A stretch of DNA of 64,000 nucleotides from Heliopora coerulea. Lineage: Eukaryota > Cnidaria > Anthozoa > Scleralcyonacea > Helioporidae. Of this stretch, positions 38,901-53,300 are shown piece by piece. The notes beneath the pieces are model-generated. The model was not told the origin of the DNA. It saw nothing but the letters and a program-made list of their open reading frames with translations, and made no database searches. The DNA lies in contig JASJOG010000110.1 in the NCBI GenBank assembly GCA_030142905.1, positions 62,001-126,000 on the forward strand, given 5' to 3'. Position 1 is the first letter of the stretch. Every line of letters starts with the position of its first letter. A program made the translations under genes and the position numbers.

Positions 38901-40111
38901 GTTAAAAACAATAAACTAATGCTTTTATTCTCTTCTCTGACCCGAAAAGATCATTTTAAAAGCATTAACGAGGTTTGGCAAAGTTCGACAAATGGAACTA
39001 ACTGATGCCACCACTGCTTCACTCTTCGTCTAAGTAATCGTCTTATCTCGACGAGACAAAGCGTTTTTGACGAGTTGGAGAAATTTTCACAGCAACTTAT
39101 CGAATCCAAGAAATTCGATTTGTTTTATGATGTTTGTGTGGAAAAGAACATTTTAGAAGGTTTGGAAAAGTTTGGCACACCTATTTAGTTTTGAACCACT
39201 TCTAATCATAGTTATGTCTTTTATTCGTAATAAGGCTTAATTGTGCAATTTCTAAACATGGTCATATTTTCCTTAGTACTGTTCCAATCAATAAACTAAT
39301 GCTTTTATTCTCTTCTCAGACCCGAAAAGATCATTTTAAAAACATTATTGAGGTTTCGCAAAGTTCGACAAATGCAACTAACTGATGCCACCACTGCTTC
39401 ACTCTTCGTCTAAGTAATCGTCTTATCTCGACGAGATAAAGCGTTTTTGACGAGTTGGAGAAATTTTCACAGCAACTCGTCGAATCCCACAAATTCGATT
39501 TGTTTTATGATGTTTGTGTGGAAAAGAACATTTTAGAAGGTTTGTCAAAGTTTGGCACACCTATTTAGTTTTGAACCACTTCTAAGCATAGTTATGGCTT
39601 CTAAGCGTAATAAGGCTTAATTGTGCAATTTCTAAACATGGTCATATTTTCCTTAGTACTGTTCCAATCAATAAACTAATGCTTTTATTCTCTTCTCTGA
39701 CCCGAAAAGATCATTTTAGAAGCATTAGCGAGGTTTGGCAAAGTTCGACAAATGCAACTAACTGATGCCACCACTGCTTCACTCTTCGTCTAAGTAATCG
39801 TCTTATCTCGACGAGAAAAAGCGTTTTTGACGAGTTGGAGAAATTTTCACAGCAACTCGACGAATCGAACAAATTCGATTTGTTTTATGATGTTTGTGTG
39901 GAAAAGAACATTTTAGAAGGTTTGGCAAAGTTTGGAACACCTATTTAGTTTTGAACCACTTCTAAGCATAGTTATGGCTTCTAAGCGTAATAAGGCTTAA
40001 TTGTGCAATTTCTAAACATGGTCATATTTTCCTTAGTACTGTTCCAATCAATAAACTAATGCTTTTATTCTCTTCTCTGACCCGAAAAGATCATTTTAGA
40101 AGCATTAGCGA
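35940..40111 (+). repeat. Unit A, 11 monomers (about 4,172 bp)
   Basis: It starts at a monomer with gatatagcg, ttttaaaatcaac and tttttgtgtaaaag (36101). The same marker recurs at 40273, 4,172 bases later. Other markers in order are tcagaatcg, a short taaaggtttggc, ttcggtttg, atatggaaaag, tgtgtgaaaagaac, gaatagaaaatttt, gataagcg, aagggatataagg, ttttaggtttggc and gttaaaaacaataaac. All are found in the same order in the next unit. Confidence 0.92.
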
Positions 40112-43100
40112 GGTTTGGTAAACTTCGACAAATGCAACTAACTGATGCCACCACTGCTTCACTCTTCGTCTAAGTAATCGTCTTATCTCGACGAGATATA
40201 GCGTTTTTGACGAGTTGGAGAAATTTTAAAATCAACTCGACGAATCGAACAAATTCGATTTGTTTTATGATGTTTTTGTGTAAAAGAACATTTTAGAAGG
40301 TTTGGCAAAGTTTGGCACATCTATTTGGTTTTGAACCACTTCGAAGCATAGTTATGTCTTTTAGGCGTAACAAGGCTTAATTGTGCAATTTCTAAATATG
40401 GCCATATTTTCCTTAATACTGTTCCAATCTAAAAATTAATGCTTTTATTCTTTTGTCAGAATCGAAAAGATCATTTTAAAAGCATTAGTGAGGTTTCGCA
40501 AAGTTCGACAAATGCAAATAACTGATGCCACCACTGCTTCACTCTTCGTCTAAGTAATCGTCTTATCTCGACGAGATAAAGCGTTTTTGACGAGTTGAAG
40601 AAATTTTAAAAGCAACTCGACGAATCGAACAAATTCGATTTGTTTTATGATGTTTATGTGGAAAAGAACATTTTAAAGGTTTGGCAAAGTTTGGCACATC
40701 TATTAGGTTTTGAACCACTTCGAAGCATAGTTATGTCTTTTAGGCGTAATAAGGCTTAATTGTGCAATTTCTAAACATGGCCATATTTTCCTTAGTACTC
40801 TTTCAATCTAAAAACTAATGCTTTTATTCTCTTCTCTAACCCGAAAAGATCATTTTAGAAGCATTAGCGAGATTTGGCAAACTTCGACAAATTCAACTAA
40901 CTGATGCCACCACTGCTTCACTCTTCGTCTAAGTAATCGTCTTATCTCGACGAGATAAAGCGTTTTTGACGAGTTGAAGAAATTTTAAAAGCAACTCGAC
41001 GAATCGAACAAATTCGATTTGTTTTATGATGTTTGTGTGGAAAAGAACATTTTAAAGGTTTGGCAAAGTTTGGCACATCTATTAGGTTTTGAACCACTTC
41101 GAAGCATAGTTATGTCTTTTAGGCGTAATAAGGCTTAATTGTGCAATTTCTAAACATGGCCATATTTTCCTTAGTACTCTTTCAATCTATAAACTAATGC
41201 TTTTATTCTCTTCTCTGTCCCGAAAAGATCAATTTAGAAGCATTAGCGAGGTTTGGCAAACTTCGACAAATGCAACTAACTGATGCCACCACTGCTTCAC
41301 TCTTCGTCTAAGTAATCGTCTTATCTCGACGAGTTAAAGCGTTTTTGACGAGTTGGAGAAATTTTCAAAGCAACTCGAAGAATCGAACAAATTCGATTTG
41401 TTTTATGATGTTTGTGTGGAAAAGAACATTTTAGAAGGTTTGGCAATGTTTGGCACATCTATTAGGTTTTGAACCACTTCGAAGCATAGTTATGTATTTT
41501 AGGCGTAATAAGGCTTAATTGTGCAATTTCTAAACATGGCCATATTTTCCTTAGTACTGGTTCAATCTATAAACTAATGCTTTTATTCTCTTCTCTGACC
41601 CGAAAAGATCATTTTTCAAGCATTTGCGAGGTTTTGCAAACTTCGACAAATGCAACTAACTGATGCCACCACTGCTTCACTCTTCGTCTAAGTAATCGTC
41701 TTATCTCGACGAGATAAAGCGTTTTTGACGAGTTGGAGAAATTTTCACAGCAACTCGTCGAATCCAACAAATTCGGTTTGTTTTATGATGTTTATATGGA
41801 AAAGAACATTTTAGAAGTTTGGCAAAGTTTGGCACACCTATTTAGTTTTGAACCATTTCTAAGCATAGTTATGGCTTCTAAGCGTAATAAGGCTTAATTG
41901 TGTAATTTCTAAACATGGTCATATTTTCCTAAGTACTGTTCCAATCAATAAACTAATGCTTTTATTCTCTTCTCTGACCCGAAAAGATCATTTTAGAAGC
42001 ATTAGTGAGGTTTTGCAAACTTCGACAAATGCAACTAATTGATGCCACCACTGCTTCACTCTTCGTCTAAGTAATCGTCTTATCTCGACGAGATAAAGCG
42101 TTTTTGACGATTTGGAGAAACTTTCATAGGAACTCGTCGAATTCAACAAATTCGATTTGTTTTATGATGTTTGTGTGAAAAGAACATTTTAGAAGGTTTG
42201 GCAAAGTTTGGCACACCTATTTAGTTTTGAACCACTTCTAAGCATAGTTATGTCTTTTAGGCATAATAAGGCTTAATTGTGCAATTTCTAAACATAGCCA
42301 TATTTTCCTTAGTAATGTTCCAATCTATAAACTAATGCTTTTATTCTCTTCTCTGAACCGAGAAGATCATTTTTGAAGCATTAGCGAGGTTTGGCTAACT
42401 TCGACAAATGCAAATAACTGATGCCACCACTGCTTCATTCTTCGTCTAAGTAATCGTCTTATCTGGACGAGATAAGCGTTTTTGACGAGTTGGAGAAATT
42501 TTAACAGCAACTCGTCGAATCCAACAAATTCGATTTGTTTTATAATGTTTGTGTGGAATAGAAAATTTTAGAAGGTTTGGCAAAGTTTGGCACATCTATT
42601 AGCTTTTGAACCACCTCTAAGCATAGTTATGTCTTTTAGGCGTAATAAGGCTTAATTCTGCAATTTCTAAACATGGCCATATTTTCCTTAGTAATGTTCC
42701 AATCTATAAACTAATGGCTTTTATTCTCTTTTCTGAACCGAGAAGATCATTTTAGAAGCATTAGCGAGGTTTAGCTAACTTCGACAAATGCAAATAACTG
42801 ATGCCACCACTGCTTCACTCTTCGTCTAAGTAATCGTCTTATCTGGACGAGATAAGCGTTTTTGACGAGTTGTAGAAATTTTAACAGCAACTCGTCGAAT
42901 CCAACAAATTCGATTTGTTTTATGATGTTTGTGTGGAAAAGAATATTTTAGAAGGTTTGGCAAAGTTTGGCACACCTATTTAGTTTTGAACCACTTCTAA
43001 GCATAGTTATGGCTTGTAAGGGATATAAGGCTTAATTGTGCAATTTCTAAACATGGTCATATTTTCCTTAGTACTGTTCCAATCAATAAACTATACTTTT

Positions 43101-44662
43101 ATTCTCTTCTCTGACCCGAAAAGTTCATTTTAGAGGCATTAGCGAGGTTTGGCAAAGTTCGACAAATGCAACTAACTGATGCCACCTCTGCTTCACTCTT
43201 CGTCTAAGTAATCGTCTTATCTCGACGAGATAAAGCGTTTTTGACGAGTTGGAGAAATTTTCAAAGCAACTCGACGAATCGAACAAATTCGATTTGTTTT
43301 ATGATGTTTGTGTGGAAAAGAACATTTTAGGTTTGGCAAAGTTTGGCACACCTATTAGGTTTTGAACTACTTCTAATCATAGTTATGTCTTTTAGGCGTA
43401 ATAAGGCTTAATTGTGCAATTTCTAAACATGGCCATATTTTCCTTAGTACTGTTAAAAACAATAAACTAATGCTTTTATTCTCTTCTCTGACCCGAAAAG
43501 ATCATTTTAAAAGCATTAACGAGGTTTGGCAAAGTTCGACAAATGGAACTAACTGATGCCACCACTGCTTCACTCTTCGTCTAAGTAATCGTCTTATCTC
43601 GACGAGACAAAGCGTTTTTGACGAGTTGGAGAAATTTTCACAGCAACTTATCGAATCCAAGAAATTCGATTTGTTTTATGATGTTTGTGTGGAAAAGAAC
43701 ATTTTAGAAGGTTTGGAAAAGTTTGGCACACCTATTTAGTTTTGAACCACTTCTAATCATAGTTATGTCTTTTATTCGTAATAAGGCTTAATTGTGCAAT
43801 TTCTAAACATGGTCATATTTTCCTTAGTACTGTTCCAATCAATAAACTAATGCTTTTATTCTCTTCTCAGACCCGAAAAGATCATTTTAAAAACATTATT
43901 GAGGTTTCGCAAAGTTCGACAAATGCAACTAACTGATGCCACCACTGCTTCACTCTTCGTCTAAGTAATCGTCTTATCTCGACGAGATAAAGCGTTTTTG
44001 ACGAGTTGGAGAAATTTTCACAGCAACTCGTCGAATCCAACAAATTCGATTTGTTTTATGATGTTTGTGTGGAAAAGAACATTTTAGAAGGTTTGTCAAA
44101 GTTTGGCACACCTATTTAGTTTTGAACCACTTCTAAGCATAGTTATGGCTTCTAAGCGTAATAAGGCTTAATTGTGCAATTTCTAAACATGGTCATATTT
44201 TCCTTAGTACTGTTCCAATCAATAAACTAATGCTTTTATTCTCTTCTCTGACCCGAAAAGATCATTTTAGAAGCATTAGCGAGGTTTGGCAAAGTTCGAC
44301 AAATGCAACTAACTGATGCCACCACTGCTTCACTCTTCGTCTAAGTAATCGTCTTATCTCGACGAGAAAAAGCGTTTTTGACGAGTTGGAGAAATTTTCA
44401 CAGCAACTCGACGAATCGAACAAATTCGATTTGTTTTATGATGTTTGTGTGGAAAAGAACATTTTAGAAGGTTTGGCAAAGTTTGGAACACCTATTTAGT
44501 TTTGAACCACTTCTAAGCATAGTTATGGCTTCTAAGCGTAATAAGGCTTAATTGTGCAATTTCTAAACATGGTCATATTTTCCTTAGTACTGTTCCAATC
44601 AATAAACTAATGCTTTTATTCTCTTCTCTGACCCGAAAAGATCATTTTAGAAGCATTAGCGA
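40112..44662 (+). repeat. Unit B, 12 monomers (about 4,551 bp)
   Basis: The same ordered markers as unit A, but from ttcggtttg onward the offset is 4,551 rather than 4,172 bases. One extra monomer is present at about 40.60-40.98 kb. B shares ttcggtttg, gaatagaaaatttt and gagaaaaagcg with A, where the later copy at 47-54 kb has the common forms. Confidence 0.92.
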
Positions 44663-47336
44663 GGTTTGGCAAAGTTCGACAAATGCAACTAACTGATGCC
44701 ACCACTGCTTCACTCTTCGTCAAAGTAATCGTCTTATCTCGACGAGATAAAGCGTTTTTGACGAGTTGGAGAAATTTTCACAGCAACTCGTCGAATCGAA
44801 CAAATTCGATTTGTTTTATGATGTTTGTGTGGAAAAGAACATTTTAGAAGTTTGGCAAATTTTGGCACACCTATTTAGTTTTGAACAACTTCTAAGCATA
44901 GTTATGGCTTCTAAGCGTAATAAGGCTTAATTGTGTAATTTCTAAACATGGTCATATTTTCCTAAGTACTGTTCTAATCAATAAACTAATGCTTTTATTC
45001 TCTTCTCTGACCTGAAAAGATCATTTTAGAAGCATTAGTGAGATTTTGCAAACTTCGACAAATGCAACTAATTGATGCCACCACTGCTTCACTCTTCGTC
45101 TAAGTAATCGTCTTATCTCGACGAGATAAAGCGTTTTTGACGATTTGGAGAAACTTTCATAGCAACTCGTCGAATCCAACAAATTCGATTTGTTTTATGA
45201 TGTTTGTGTGGAAAAGAACATTTTAGAAGGTTTGGCAAAGTTTGGCACATCTATTAGGTTTTGAACCACTTCTAAGCATAGTTATGTCTTTTAGGCGTAA
45301 TAAGGCTTAATTGTGCAATTTCTAAACATCGCCATATTTTCCTTAGTAATGTTCCAATCTATAAACTAATGCTTTTATTCTCTTCTCTGAACCGAGAAGA
45401 TCATTTTTGAAGCATTAGCGAGGTTAGGCTAACTTCGACAAATGCAAATAACTGATACCACCACTGCTTCACTCTTCGTTTAAGTAATCGTCTTATCTCG
45501 ACGAGATAAAGCGTTTTTGACGAGTTGAAGAAATTTTAAAAGGAACTCGACGAATCGAACAAATTCGATTTGTTTTATGATGTTTGTGTGGAAAAGAACA
45601 TTTTAAAGGTTTGGCAAAGTTTGGCACATCTATTAGGTTTTAAACCACTTTGAAGCATAGTTATGTCTTTTTGGCGTAATAAGGCTTAATTGTGCAATTT
45701 CTAAACATGGCCATATTTTCCTTAGTACTCTTTCAATCTATAAACTAATGCTTTTATTCTCTTCTCTGACCCGAAAAGAACATTTTAGAAGCATTAGCGA
45801 GGTTTGGCAAAGTTCGACAAATGCAACTAACTGATGCCACCACTGCTTCACTCTTCGTCTAAGTAATCGTCTTATCTCGACGAGATAAATCGTTTTTAAT
45901 GAGTTGGAGAAATTTTCACAGCATATCGTCGAATCCAACAAATTCGATTTATTTTATGATGTTTATGTGGAAAAGAACATTTTAGAAGGTTTGGCAAAGT
46001 TTGGCACACCTATTTAGTTTTGAACAACTTCTAAGCATAGTTATGGCTTCTAAGCGTAATAAGGCTTAATTGTGTAATTTCTAAACATGGTCATATATTC
46101 TTAGTACTGTTCCAATCAATAAACTAATGCTTTTATTCTCTTCTCAGACCCGAAAAGATCATTTTAAAAACATTATTGAGGTTTCGCAAAGTTCGACAAA
46201 TGCAACTAACTGATGCCACCACTGCTTCACTCTTCGTCTAAGTAATCGTCTTATCTCGACGAGATAAAGCGTTTTTGACGAGTTGGAGAAATTTTCACAG
46301 CAACTCGTCGAATCCCACAAATTCGATTTGTTTTATGATGTTTGTGTGGAAAAGAACATTTTAGAAGGTTTGGCAAAGTTCGGCACACCTATTTAGTTTT
46401 GAACCACTTCTAAGCATAGTTATGGCTTCTAAGCGTAATAAGGCTTAATTGTGTAATTTCTAAACATGGTCATATTTTCCTTAGTACTGTTCCAATCAAT
46501 AAACTAATGCTTTTATTCTCTTCTCTGACCCGAAAAGATCATTTTAGAAGCATTAGCGAGGTTTGGCAAAGTTCGACAAATGCAACTAACTGATGCCACC
46601 ACTGCTTCACTCTTCGTCTAAGTAATCGTCTTATCTCGACGAGATATAGCGTTTTTGACGAGTTGGAGAAATTTTCACAGCAACTCGTCGAATCCAACAA
46701 ATTCGATTTGTTTTATGATGTTTGTGTGGAAAAGAACATTTTAGAAGGTTTGGCAAAGTTTGGCACACCTATTTAGTTTTGAACCACTTCTAAGCATAGT
46801 TATGGCTTCTAAGCGTAATAAGGCTTAATTGTGCAATTTCTAAACATGGTCATATTTTCCTTAGTACTGTTCCAATCAATAAACTAATGCTTTTATTCTC
46901 TTCTCTGACCCGAAAAGATCATTTTAGAAGCATTAGTGAGGTTTTGCAAACTTCGACAAATGCCACTAATTGATGCCACCACTGCTTCACTCTTCGTCTA
47001 ATAATCGTCTTATCTCGACGAGATAAAGCGTTTTTGACGATTTGGAGAAACTTTCATAGCAACTCGTCGAATCCAACAAATTCGATTTGTTTTATGATGT
47101 TTGTGTGGAAAAGAACATTTTATAAGGTTTGGCAAAGTTTGGCACATCTATTAGGTTTTGAACCACTTCTAAGCATAGTTATGTCTTTTAGACGTAATAA
47201 GGCTTAATTGTGCAATTTCTAAACATCGCCATATTTTCCTTAGTAATGTTCCAATCTATAAACTAATGCTTTTATTCTCTTCTCTGAACCGAGAAGATCA
47301 TTTTTGAAGCATTAGCGAGGTTTGGCTAACTTCGAC
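40510..47336 (+). repeat. 18-monomer higher-order unit, copy 1 (6,827 bp)
   Basis: Markers atatggaaaag (41794 and 48621) and cgtcaaagtaatc (near 44.72 and 51.55 kb) are both offset by exactly 6,827 bases. The unit contains most of unit B plus a six-monomer segment (about 44.7-47.3 kb) with gaagtttggcaaattttgg, ctttcatagcaactcg, tctttttggcg and taaatcgtttttaatgag. The left edge lies after ggtttcgcaaagttcgac near 40.50 kb, where the two copies first differ. Confidence 0.92.
40605..40983 (+). repeat. Extra monomer distinguishing unit B from unit A
   Basis: It repeats the ttttaaaagcaactcgacg and taaaggtttggc features of its neighbour. It carries its own aatctaaaaactaatg, ctctaacccg and gagatttggc changes. 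The same pair of neighbouring monomers is found at 47.43-48.19 kb but not in unit A. Boundaries are approximate to the monomer phase. Confidence 0.8.
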
Positions 47337-50300
47337 AAATGCAAATAACTGATGCCACCACTGCTTCACTCTTCGTCTAAGTAATCGTCTTATCTCGACG
47401 AGATAAAGCGTTTTTGACGAGTTGAAGAAATTTTAAAAGCAACTCGACGAATCGAACAAATTCGATTTGTTTTATGATGTTTGTGTGGAAAAGAACATTT
47501 TAAAGGTTTGGCAAAGTTTGGCACATCTATTAGGTTTTGAACCACTTCGAAGCATAGTTATGTCTTTTAGGCGTAATAAGGCTTAATTGTGCAATTTCTA
47601 AACATGGCCATATTTTCCTTAGTACTCTTTCAATCTAAAAACTAATGCTTTTATTCTCTTCTCTAACCCGAAAAGATCATTTTAGAAGCATTAGCGAGAT
47701 TTGGCAAATTTCGACAAATTCAACTAACTGATGCCACCACTGCTTCACTCTTCGTCTAAGTAATCGTCTTATCTCGACGAGATAAAGCGTTTTTGACGAG
47801 TTGAAGAAATTTTAAAAGCAACTCGACGAATCGAACAAATTCGATTTGTTTTATGATGTTTGTGTGGAAAAGAACATTTTAAAGGTTTGGCAAAGTTTGG
47901 CACATCTATTAGGTTTTGAACCACTTCGAAGCATAGTTATGTCTTTTAGGCGTAATAAGGCTTAATTGTGCAATTTCTAAACATGGCCATATTTTCCTTA
48001 GTACTCTTTCAATCTATAAACTAATGCTTTTATTCTCTTCTCTGACCCGAAAAGATCAATTTAGAAGCATTAGCGAGGTTTGGCAAAGTTCGACAAATGC
48101 AACTAACTGATGCCACCACTGCTTCACTCTTCGTCTAAGTAATCGTCTTATCTCGACGAGTTAAAGCGTTTTTGACGAGTTGGAGAAATTTTCAAAGCAA
48201 CTCGAAGAATCGAACAAATTCGATTTGTTTTATGATGTTTGTGTGGAAAAGAACATTTTAGAAGGTTTGGCAATGTTTGGCACATCTATTAGGTTTTGAA
48301 CCACTTCGAAGCATAGTTATGTATTTTAGGCGTAATAAGGCTTAATTGTGCAATTTCTAAACATGGCCATATTTTCCTTAGTACTGGTTCAATCTATAAA
48401 CTAATGCTTTTATTCTCTTCTCTGACCCGAAAAGATCATTTTTCAAGCATTTGCGAGGTTTTGCAAACTTCGACAAATGCAACTAACTGATGCCACCACT
48501 GCTTCACTCTTCGTCTAAGTAATCGTCTTATCTCGACGAGATAAAGCGTTTTTGAAGAGTTGGAGAAATTTTCACAGCAACTCGTCGAATCCAACAAATT
48601 CGATTTGTTTTATGATGTTTATATGGAAAAGAACATTTTAGAAGTTTGGCAAAGTTTGGCACACCTATTTAGTTTTGAACCATTTCTAAGCATAGTTATG
48701 GCTTCTAAGCGTAATAAGGCTTAATTGTGTAATTTCTAAACATGGTCATATTTTCCTAAGTACTGTTCCAATCAATAAACTAATGCTTTTATTCTCTTCT
48801 CTGACCCGAAAAGATCATTTTAGAAGCATTAGTAAGGTTTTGCAAACTTCGACAAATGCAACTAATTGATGCCACCACTGCTTCACTCTTCGTGTAAGTA
48901 ATCGTCTTATCTCGACGAGATAAAGCGTTTTTGACGATTTGGAGAAACTTTCATAGGAACTCGTCGAATTCAACAAATTCGATTTGTTTTATGATGTTTG
49001 TGTGAAAAGAACATTTTAGAAGGTTTGGCAAAGTTTGGCACACCTATTTAGTTTTGAACCACTTCTAAGCATAGTTATGTCTTTTAGGCATAATAAGGCT
49101 TAATTGTGCAATTTCTAAACATAGCCATATTTTCCTTAGTAATGTTCCAATCTATAAACTAATGCTTTTATTCTCTTCTCTGAACCGAGAAGATCATTTT
49201 TGAAGCATTAGCGAGGTTTGGCTAACTTCGACAAATGCAAATAACTGATGCCACCACTGCTTCATTCTTCGTCTAAGTAATCGTCTTATCTGGACGAGAT
49301 AAGCGTTTTTGACGAGTTGGAGAAATTTTAACAGCAACTCGTCGAATCCAACAAATTCGATTTGTTTTATAATGTTTGTGTGGAAAAGAAAATTTTAGAA
49401 GGTTTGGCAAAGTTTGGCACATCTATTAGCTTTTGAACCACCTCTAAGCATAGTTATGTCTTTTAGGCGTAATAAGGCTTAATTCTGCAATTTCTAAACA
49501 TGGCCATATTTTCCTTAGTAATGTTCCAATCTATAAACTAATGGCTTTTATTCTCTTTTCTGAACCGAGAAGATCATTTTAGAAGCATTAGCGAGGTTTA
49601 GCTAACTTCGACAAATGCAAATAACTGATGCCACCACTGCTTCACTCTTCGTCTAAGTAATCGTCTTATCTGGACGAGATAAGCGTTTTTGACGAGTTGT
49701 AGAAATTTTAACAGCAACTCGTCGAATCCAACAAATTCGATTTGTTTTATGATGTTTGTGTGGAAAAGAATATTTTAGAAGGTTTGGCAAAGTTTGGCAC
49801 ACCTATTTAGTTTTGAACCACTTCTAAGCATAGTTATGGCTTGTAAGGGATATAAGGCTTAATTGTGCAATTTCTAAACATGGTCATATTTTCCTTAGTA
49901 CTGTTCCAATCAATAAACTATACTTTTACTCTCTTCTCTGACCCGAAAAGTTCATTTTAGAGGCATTAGCGAGGTTTGGCAAAGTTCGACAAATGCAACT
50001 AACTGATGCCACCTCTGCTTCACTCTTCGTCTAAGTAATCGTCTTATCTCGACGAGATAAAGCGTTTTTGACGAGTTGGAGAAATTTTCAAAGCAACTCG
50101 ACGAATCGAACAAATTCGATTTGTTTTATGATGTTTGTGTGGAAAAGAACATTTTAGGTTTGGCAAAGTTTGGCACACCTATTAGGTTTTGAACTACTTC
50201 TAATCATAGTTATGTCTTTTAGGCGTAATAAGGCTTAATTGTGCAATTTCTAAACATGGCCATATTTTCCTTAGTACTGTTAAAAACAATAAACTAATGC

Positions 50301-53300
50301 TTTTATTCTCTTCTCTGACCCGAAAAGATCATTTTAAAAGCATTAACGAGGTTTGGCAAAGTTCGACAAATGGAACTAACTGATGCCACCACTGCTTCAC
50401 TCTTCGTCTAAGTAATCGTCTTATCTCGACGAGACAAAGCGTTTTTGACGAGTTGGAGAAATTTTCACAGCAACTTATCGAATCCAAGAAATTCGATTTG
50501 TTTTATGATGTTTGTGTGGAAAAGAACATTTTAGAAGGTTTGGAAAAGTTTGGCACACCTATTTAGTTTTGAACCACTTCTAATCATAGTTATGTCTTTT
50601 ATTCGTAATAAGGCTTAATTGTGCAATTTCTAAACATGGTCATATTTTCCTTAGTACTGTTCCAATCAATAAACTAATGCTTTTATTCTCTTCTCAGACC
50701 CGAAAAGATCATTTTAAAAACATTATTGAGGTTTCGCAAAGTTCGACAAATGCAACTAACTGATGCCACCACTGCTTCACTCTTCGTCTAAGTAATCGTC
50801 TTATCTCGACGAGATAAAGCGTTTTTGACGAGTTGGAGAAATTTTCACAGCAACTCGTCGAATCCCACAAATTCGATTTGTTTTATGATGTTTGTGTGGA
50901 AAAGAACATTTTAGAAGGTTTGTCAAAGTTTGGCACACCTATTTAGTTTTGAACCACTTCTAAGCATAGTTATGGCTTCTAAGCGTAATAAGGCTTAATT
51001 GTGCAATTTCTAAACATGGTCATATTTTCCTTAGTACTGTTCCAATCAATAAACTAATGCTTTTATTCTCTTCTCTGACCCGAAAAGATCATTTTAGAAG
51101 CATTAGCGAGGTTTGGCAAAGTTCGACAAATGCAACTAACTGATGCCACCACTGCTTCACTCTTCGTCTAAGTAATCGTCTTATCTCGACGAGATAAAGC
51201 GTTTTTGACGAGTTGGAGAAATTTTCACAGCAACTCGACGAATCGAACAAATTCGATTTGTTTTATGATGTTTGTGTGGAAAAGAACATTTTAGAAGGTT
51301 TGGCAAAGTTTGGAACACCTATTTAGTTTTGAACCACTTCTAAGCATAGTTATGGCTTCTAAGCGTAATAAGGCTTAATTGTGCAATTTCTAAACATGGT
51401 CATATTTTCCTTAGTACTGTTCCAATCAATAAACTAATGCTTTTATTCTCTTCTCTGACCCAAAAAGATCATTTTAGAAGCATTAGCGAGGTTTGGCAAA
51501 GTTCGACAAATGCAACTAACTGATGCCACCACTGCTTCACTCTTCGTCAAAGTAATCGTCTTATCTCGACGAGATAAAGCGTTTTTGACGAGTTGGAGAA
51601 ATTTTCACAGCAACTCGTCGAATCGAACAAATTCGATTTGTTTTATGATGTTTGTGTGGAAAAGAACATTTTAGAAGTTTGGCAAATTTTGGCACACCTA
51701 TTTAGTTTTGAACAACTTCTAAGCATAGTTATGGCTTCTAAGCGTAATAAGGCTTAATTGTGTAATTTCTAAACATGGTCATATTTTCCTAAGTACTGTT
51801 CTAATCAATAAACTAATGCTTTTATTCTCTTCTCTGACCCGAAAAGATCATTTTAGAAGCATTAGTGAGATTTTGCAAACTTCGACAAATGCAACTAATT
51901 GATGCCACCACTGCTTCACTCTTCGTCTAAGTAATCGTCTTATCTCGACGAGATAAAGCGTTTTTGACGATTTGGAGAAACTTTCATAGCAACTCGTCGA
52001 ATCCAACAAATTCGATTTGTTTTATGATGTTTGTGTGGAAAAGAACATTTTAGAAGGTTTGGCAAAGTTTGGCACATCTATTAGGTTTTGAACCACTTCT
52101 AAGCATAGTTATGTCTTTTAGGCGTAATAAGGCTTAATTGTGCAATTTCTAAACATCGCCATATTTTCCTTAGTATTGTTCCAATCTATAAACTAATGCT
52201 TTTATTCTCTTCTCTGAACCGAGAAGATCATTTTTGAAGCATTAGCGAGGTTTGGCTAACTTCGACAAATGCAAATAACTGATGCCACCACTTCTTCACT
52301 CTTCGTTTAAGTAATCGTCTTATCTCGACGAGATAAAGCGTTTTTGACGAGTTGAAGAAATTTTAAAAGCAACTCGACGAATCGAACAAATTCGATTTGT
52401 TTTATGATGTTTGTGTGGAAAAGAACATTTTAAAGGTTTGGCAAAGTTTGGCACATCTATTAGGTTTTAAACCACTTTGAAGCATAGTTATGTCTTTTTG
52501 GCGTAATAAGGCTTAATTGTGCAATTTCTAAACATGGCCATATTTTCCTTAGTACTCTTTCAATCTATAAACTAATGCTTTTATTCTCTTCTCTGACCCG
52601 AAAAGAACATTTTAGAAGCATTAGCGAGGTTTGGCAAAGTTCGACAAATGCAACTAACTGATGCCACCACTGCTTCACTCTTCGTCTAAGTAATCGTCTT
52701 ATCTCGACGAGATAAATCGTTTTTAATGAGTTGGAGAAATTTTCACAGCATCTCGTCGAATCCAACAAATTCGATTTATTTTATGATGTTTATGTGGAAA
52801 AGAACATTTTAAAAGGTTTGGCAAAGTTTGGCACACCTATTTAGTTTTGAACAACTTCTAAGCATAGTTATGGCTTCTAAGCGTAATAAGGCTTAATTGT
52901 GTAATTTCTAAACATGGTCATATATTCTTAGTACTGTTCCAATCAATAAACTAATGCTTTTATTCTCTTCTCAGACCCGAAAAGATCATTTTAAAAACAT
53001 TATTGAGGTTTCGCAAAGTTCGACAAATGCAACTAACTGATGCCACCACTGCTTCACTCTTCGTCTAAGTAATCGTCTTATCTCGACGAGATAAAGCGTT
53101 TTTGACGAGTTGGAGAAATTTTCACAGCAACTCGTCGAATCCCACAAATTCGATTTGTTTTATGATGTTTGTGTGGAAAAGAACATTTTAGAAGGTTTGG
53201 CAAAGTTCGGCACACCTATTTAGTTTTGAACCACTTCTAAGCATAGTTATGGCTTCTAAGCGTAATAAGGCTTAATTGTGTAATTTCTAAACATGGTCAT

